Assembly: GCA_003241285.1 (NCBI GenBank)
Contig: QFOT01000085.1
Span: 1 to 9,182, forward strand
DNA length: 9,182 bases
From: Micavibrio aeruginosavorus
GTDB taxonomy: Bacteria; Pseudomonadota; Alphaproteobacteria; Micavibrionales; Micavibrionaceae
Direction: 5' to 3'
Shown here: positions 7,733-9,182 of the stretch, piece by piece
Layout: the number at the start of each line of letters is the position of its first letter
How positions within the stretch are numbered: position 1 is the stretch's first letter
Made by a program: the position numbers and the translations under genes
The notes under the pieces: model-generated
Database searches by the model: none
What the model was told of the DNA's origin: nothing
The model's input: only the letters and a program-made list of their open reading frames with translations

Positions 7733-8372
7733 TTTAAGTTTGATTGCTATTTTGCCGATTATTCTGACGGGCCTCATGGTTGCTTTTGCCCATGCAGCAT
7801 TGCCAACACATTGGCTCCCTTTTGTAATCGCAGGTAAAGGGCAGGGATGGGGGAAGTCAAAAACGCTTTTTGTTACGGCTCTGGCCAGTTTAGGCCATGT
7901 ATTCTTCACGACTATATTGGGTTTTGTTGTAGTTTTTCTAGGTATTCAGGCAGAAACATGGTTCGGTCACACATTTCATTTATTTGCAGGGTGCGTTTTG
8001 ATCGGTTTCGGATTTTTTTATCTGGTCAAATATAAATTAGGGAAATCTTCGCATCACCACCATCATCATGATCAAGAAAATGTACCGAATAAATCTGATC
8101 GCGCGATAATTATCGGACTTCTTGTGATGCTTACTTTCTCTCCATGTGAAGGTTTCCTACCAGTATATATTTCAGGCATTCAATATGGCTGGTTCGGTTT
8201 TATCTTGTTAAGTTCTGTACTCGGGTTGGCTACATTAGGCGGTATGCTTTTCTTTACATGGCTGACTTTAAAAGGTTTGGATCATGTGCACGTCCACGCA
8301 TTGGAAAAATATGAAACAGCAATCTTGGGCACTCTTTTAGTGGCTCTTGGTTTGATCATGCTGTTCGCATAG
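7722..8372 (+). CDS. Polytopic membrane protein with six-His loop, putative cation transporter (LysE-superfamily-like)
   Basis: I cannot assign this 216-residue protein to a named family. About six hydrophobic segments are visible. TM1 contains HAALPTH (24-30) and the next helix contains LGH (57-59). This spacing recalls the HA-x-x-P-x-H and GH histidines of nickel/cobalt exporters of the NicO/RcnA group. A cytosolic-looking loop holds six consecutive histidines (111-116), as RcnA-type proteins often do, and HVHVH lies at 188-192 before the last helix. FSPCEGFLPVY (139-149) is also reminiscent of the SPC...LP motif of CcdA/DsbD membrane proteins, so a redox-relay role cannot be excluded, particularly with Dsb genes next door. 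Only two cysteines are present (91 and 142). It starts at GTG, overlaps the ATPase gene by 11 bases and is probably co-translated with it. A metal-transport partner is the favoured inference. Confidence 0.8.
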   Translation: MEHSLSLIAILPIILTGLMVAFAHAALPTHWLPFVIAGKGQGWGKSKTLFVTALASLGHVFFTTILGFVVVFLGIQAETWFGHTFHLFAGCVLIGFGFFYLVKYKLGKSSHHHHHHDQENVPNKSDRAIIIGLLVMLTFSPCEGFLPVYISGIQYGWFGFILLSSVLGLATLGGMLFFTWLTLKGLDHVHVHALEKYETAILGTLLVALGLIMLFA

Positions 8373-8377
8373 GAAGG
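8371..8377 (+). promoter_or_regulatory. Ribosome binding site overlapping a stop codon, deciding a TTG start
   Basis: AGGAAGG begins inside the TAG stop (8370-8372) of the six-His membrane protein and sits 8 bases before the TTG at 8386. It supports TTG as the dsbB-like start. No in-frame ATG occurs before codon 39, which is inside the conserved first catalytic region. Confidence 0.65.
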
Positions 8378-8385
8378 ATACTGAA

Positions 8386-8841
8386 TTGGGTTATAAATTT
8401 GATAAGTCTGAGATAAACGATAAAGCTTGGCTATTATTGTTTGCAGTTTGGTTAGTTGCTCTTGTTTCAACATTGGGCGCTCTCTTTATTGGAGAGGTCA
8501 TGGGCCAGATCCCCTGTAATCTTTGCTGGTATCAGCGCATTTTTATGTTTCCGTTGGCTGTGATCTTGGGCATCTCTCTGTGCAGGTCTGATTACGCTAT
8601 GTGGATATACGGATTAACTTTATCTCTAGCTGGCAGTTTGTTAGCCGCTTTTCATACGCTGCTGTACTTTAAAATATTGCCTGAAGAAGTTAAGCCTTGT
8701 ATGCAGTCTGGCCCTTCATGCTCAGGAGAGGCCATGATGTTGTGGGGAGTGCTGCCGTTACCGCTTCTATCCTTAGTCTGCTTTTTATTCATATCTATCG
8801 GTTTGTTAATGATTTCAAAAATTGTAAAAAGGAACGTGTAA
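8386..8841 (+). CDS. dsbB: DsbB-family disulfide bond formation protein
   Basis: The 151-residue four-helix membrane protein would reoxidise a DsbA-like partner and pass electrons to quinone. The first periplasmic pair is Cys44-Cys47 in IPCNLCWYQRIFMFPLA, with Arg51 three residues after Trp48, equivalent to the quinone-proximal Arg48 of E. coli DsbB. The second pair is Cys105 and Cys112 in the loop KPCMQSGPSC, followed by a helix beginning near WGVLPLPLLSL. Helices are near 14-35, 50-66, 72-94 and 119-143. The size is a little below E. coli DsbB (176 residues) and nearer the compact BdbC-type members. Start is TTG with a good ribosome binding site. The stop codon overlaps the ATG of the thioredoxin-fold gene by one base (TAATG), which marks a functional pair. 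Confidence 0.93.
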   Translation: MGYKFDKSEINDKAWLLLFAVWLVALVSTLGALFIGEVMGQIPCNLCWYQRIFMFPLAVILGISLCRSDYAMWIYGLTLSLAGSLLAAFHTLLYFKILPEEVKPCMQSGPSCSGEAMMLWGVLPLPLLSLVCFLFISIGLLMISKIVKRNV

Positions 8842-9182
8842 TGAAGAAAAGTATATTGGTTGTTATCACGCTGGTGATCGTATCCACGATTTTTGGAATG
8901 GGGGCTTATTCATATAAGCAGACAACGTCTAATGCCGAAACGCAGACCATACAGTCTCATGCTTCTAAAGAGATATTACCCAAAGAAAGCTCATTAATCC
9001 GTGAATATTCACCCGTAATCGGGAATGATGAAGCTCAAGTTACAGTTGTGGAGTTTTTTGACCCTTCATGTGAAGCTTGTCGTGCGTTCTATCCAATTGT
9101 TAAGAATATCCTTAATCGTTATCCAAAAGATGTTCGGGTCGTTCTCCGTTATGCGCCTTTTCATGAAGGCTCAGACAAGGCT
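8841..9182 (+). CDS. DsbA/BdbD-like thiol-disulfide oxidoreductase (partial, 3' end missing)
   Basis: Only the first 114 codons are in the window. Residues 4-22 form an uncleaved-anchor-like or signal hydrophobic segment with no obvious AxA site. A polar linker follows to about residue 52. The thioredoxin fold starts at about residue 56 with SPVIGNDEAQVTVVEFFDPS, then the catalytic pair Cys77-x-x-Cys80 (CEAC) and the helix RAFYP. RVVLRYAPFHEGS at about 101-112 matches the DsbA-like region of thioredoxin_4/BdbD-type proteins. Such proteins insert disulfides into exported proteins and are recycled by DsbB. GGAA at 8831-8834 precedes the ATG by 6 bases. The one-base overlap with dsbB suggests coupled translation. 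Whether it is a secreted or membrane-anchored form is not settled by the visible part. Confidence 0.88.
   Translation, partial: MKKSILVVITLVIVSTIFGMGAYSYKQTTSNAETQTIQSHASKEILPKESSLIREYSPVIGNDEAQVTVVEFFDPSCEACRAFYPIVKNILNRYPKDVRVVLRYAPFHEGSDKA

Noticed and set aside
8052..8069. Six consecutive histidine codons as an engineered His-tag
   Set aside because: They lie in the middle of a natural membrane protein loop with mixed CAT/CAC codons, as in RcnA-like exporters. Nothing suggests a vector sequence.

Overview
The window reads as one stretch of a Gram-negative heavy-metal efflux island. Every gene is on the + strand and the genes are packed with gaps of at most 59 bases or short overlaps. The RND tripartite pump, periplasmic signal peptides and DsbB/DsbA-type proteins point to a proteobacterium. 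The CzcA subtype and the company of an isoprenylcysteine-methyltransferase-like gene and a zinc/cadmium P-type ATPase make an alphaproteobacterium my best guess, with low certainty. No rRNA, tRNA, insertion sequence, CRISPR array or metalloregulator gene is visible.

Region 1 (1-4416) is a czcCBA-type operon. It holds the last 35 codons of an outer-membrane factor (czcC-like), a periplasmic adaptor with a His/Glu-rich N-terminus (czcB-like) and a full-length RND pump (czcA-like) with the divalent-cation motif DFG...DGAV...EN. Region 2 (4455-4999) encodes a small secreted His-rich helical protein, followed by a perfect 13-bp inverted repeat. Region 3 (5000-8372) holds an ICMT-family membrane methyltransferase with a TTG start, a P1B-type ATPase with zinc/cadmium/lead-type residues but no N-terminal HMA domain, and a polytopic membrane protein with a six-histidine loop that overlaps the ATPase gene by 11 bases. 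Region 4 (8386-9182) is a DsbB-like quinone-linked thiol oxidase gene overlapping by one base a DsbA/BdbD-like thioredoxin-fold gene that runs off the window.

The likely joint logic, which is inference, is two-stage export. The ATPase, and perhaps the six-His membrane protein, would move Zn/Cd-type cations from cytoplasm to periplasm. The His-rich periplasmic protein and the adaptor's His-rich tail could buffer or hand over metal, and CzcCBA would expel it across the outer membrane. The Dsb pair could maintain periplasmic disulfides under thiol-reactive metal stress. The parts least explained by known biology are the six-His membrane protein, the secreted helical His-rich protein, the methyltransferase and the presence of a dedicated Dsb pair.
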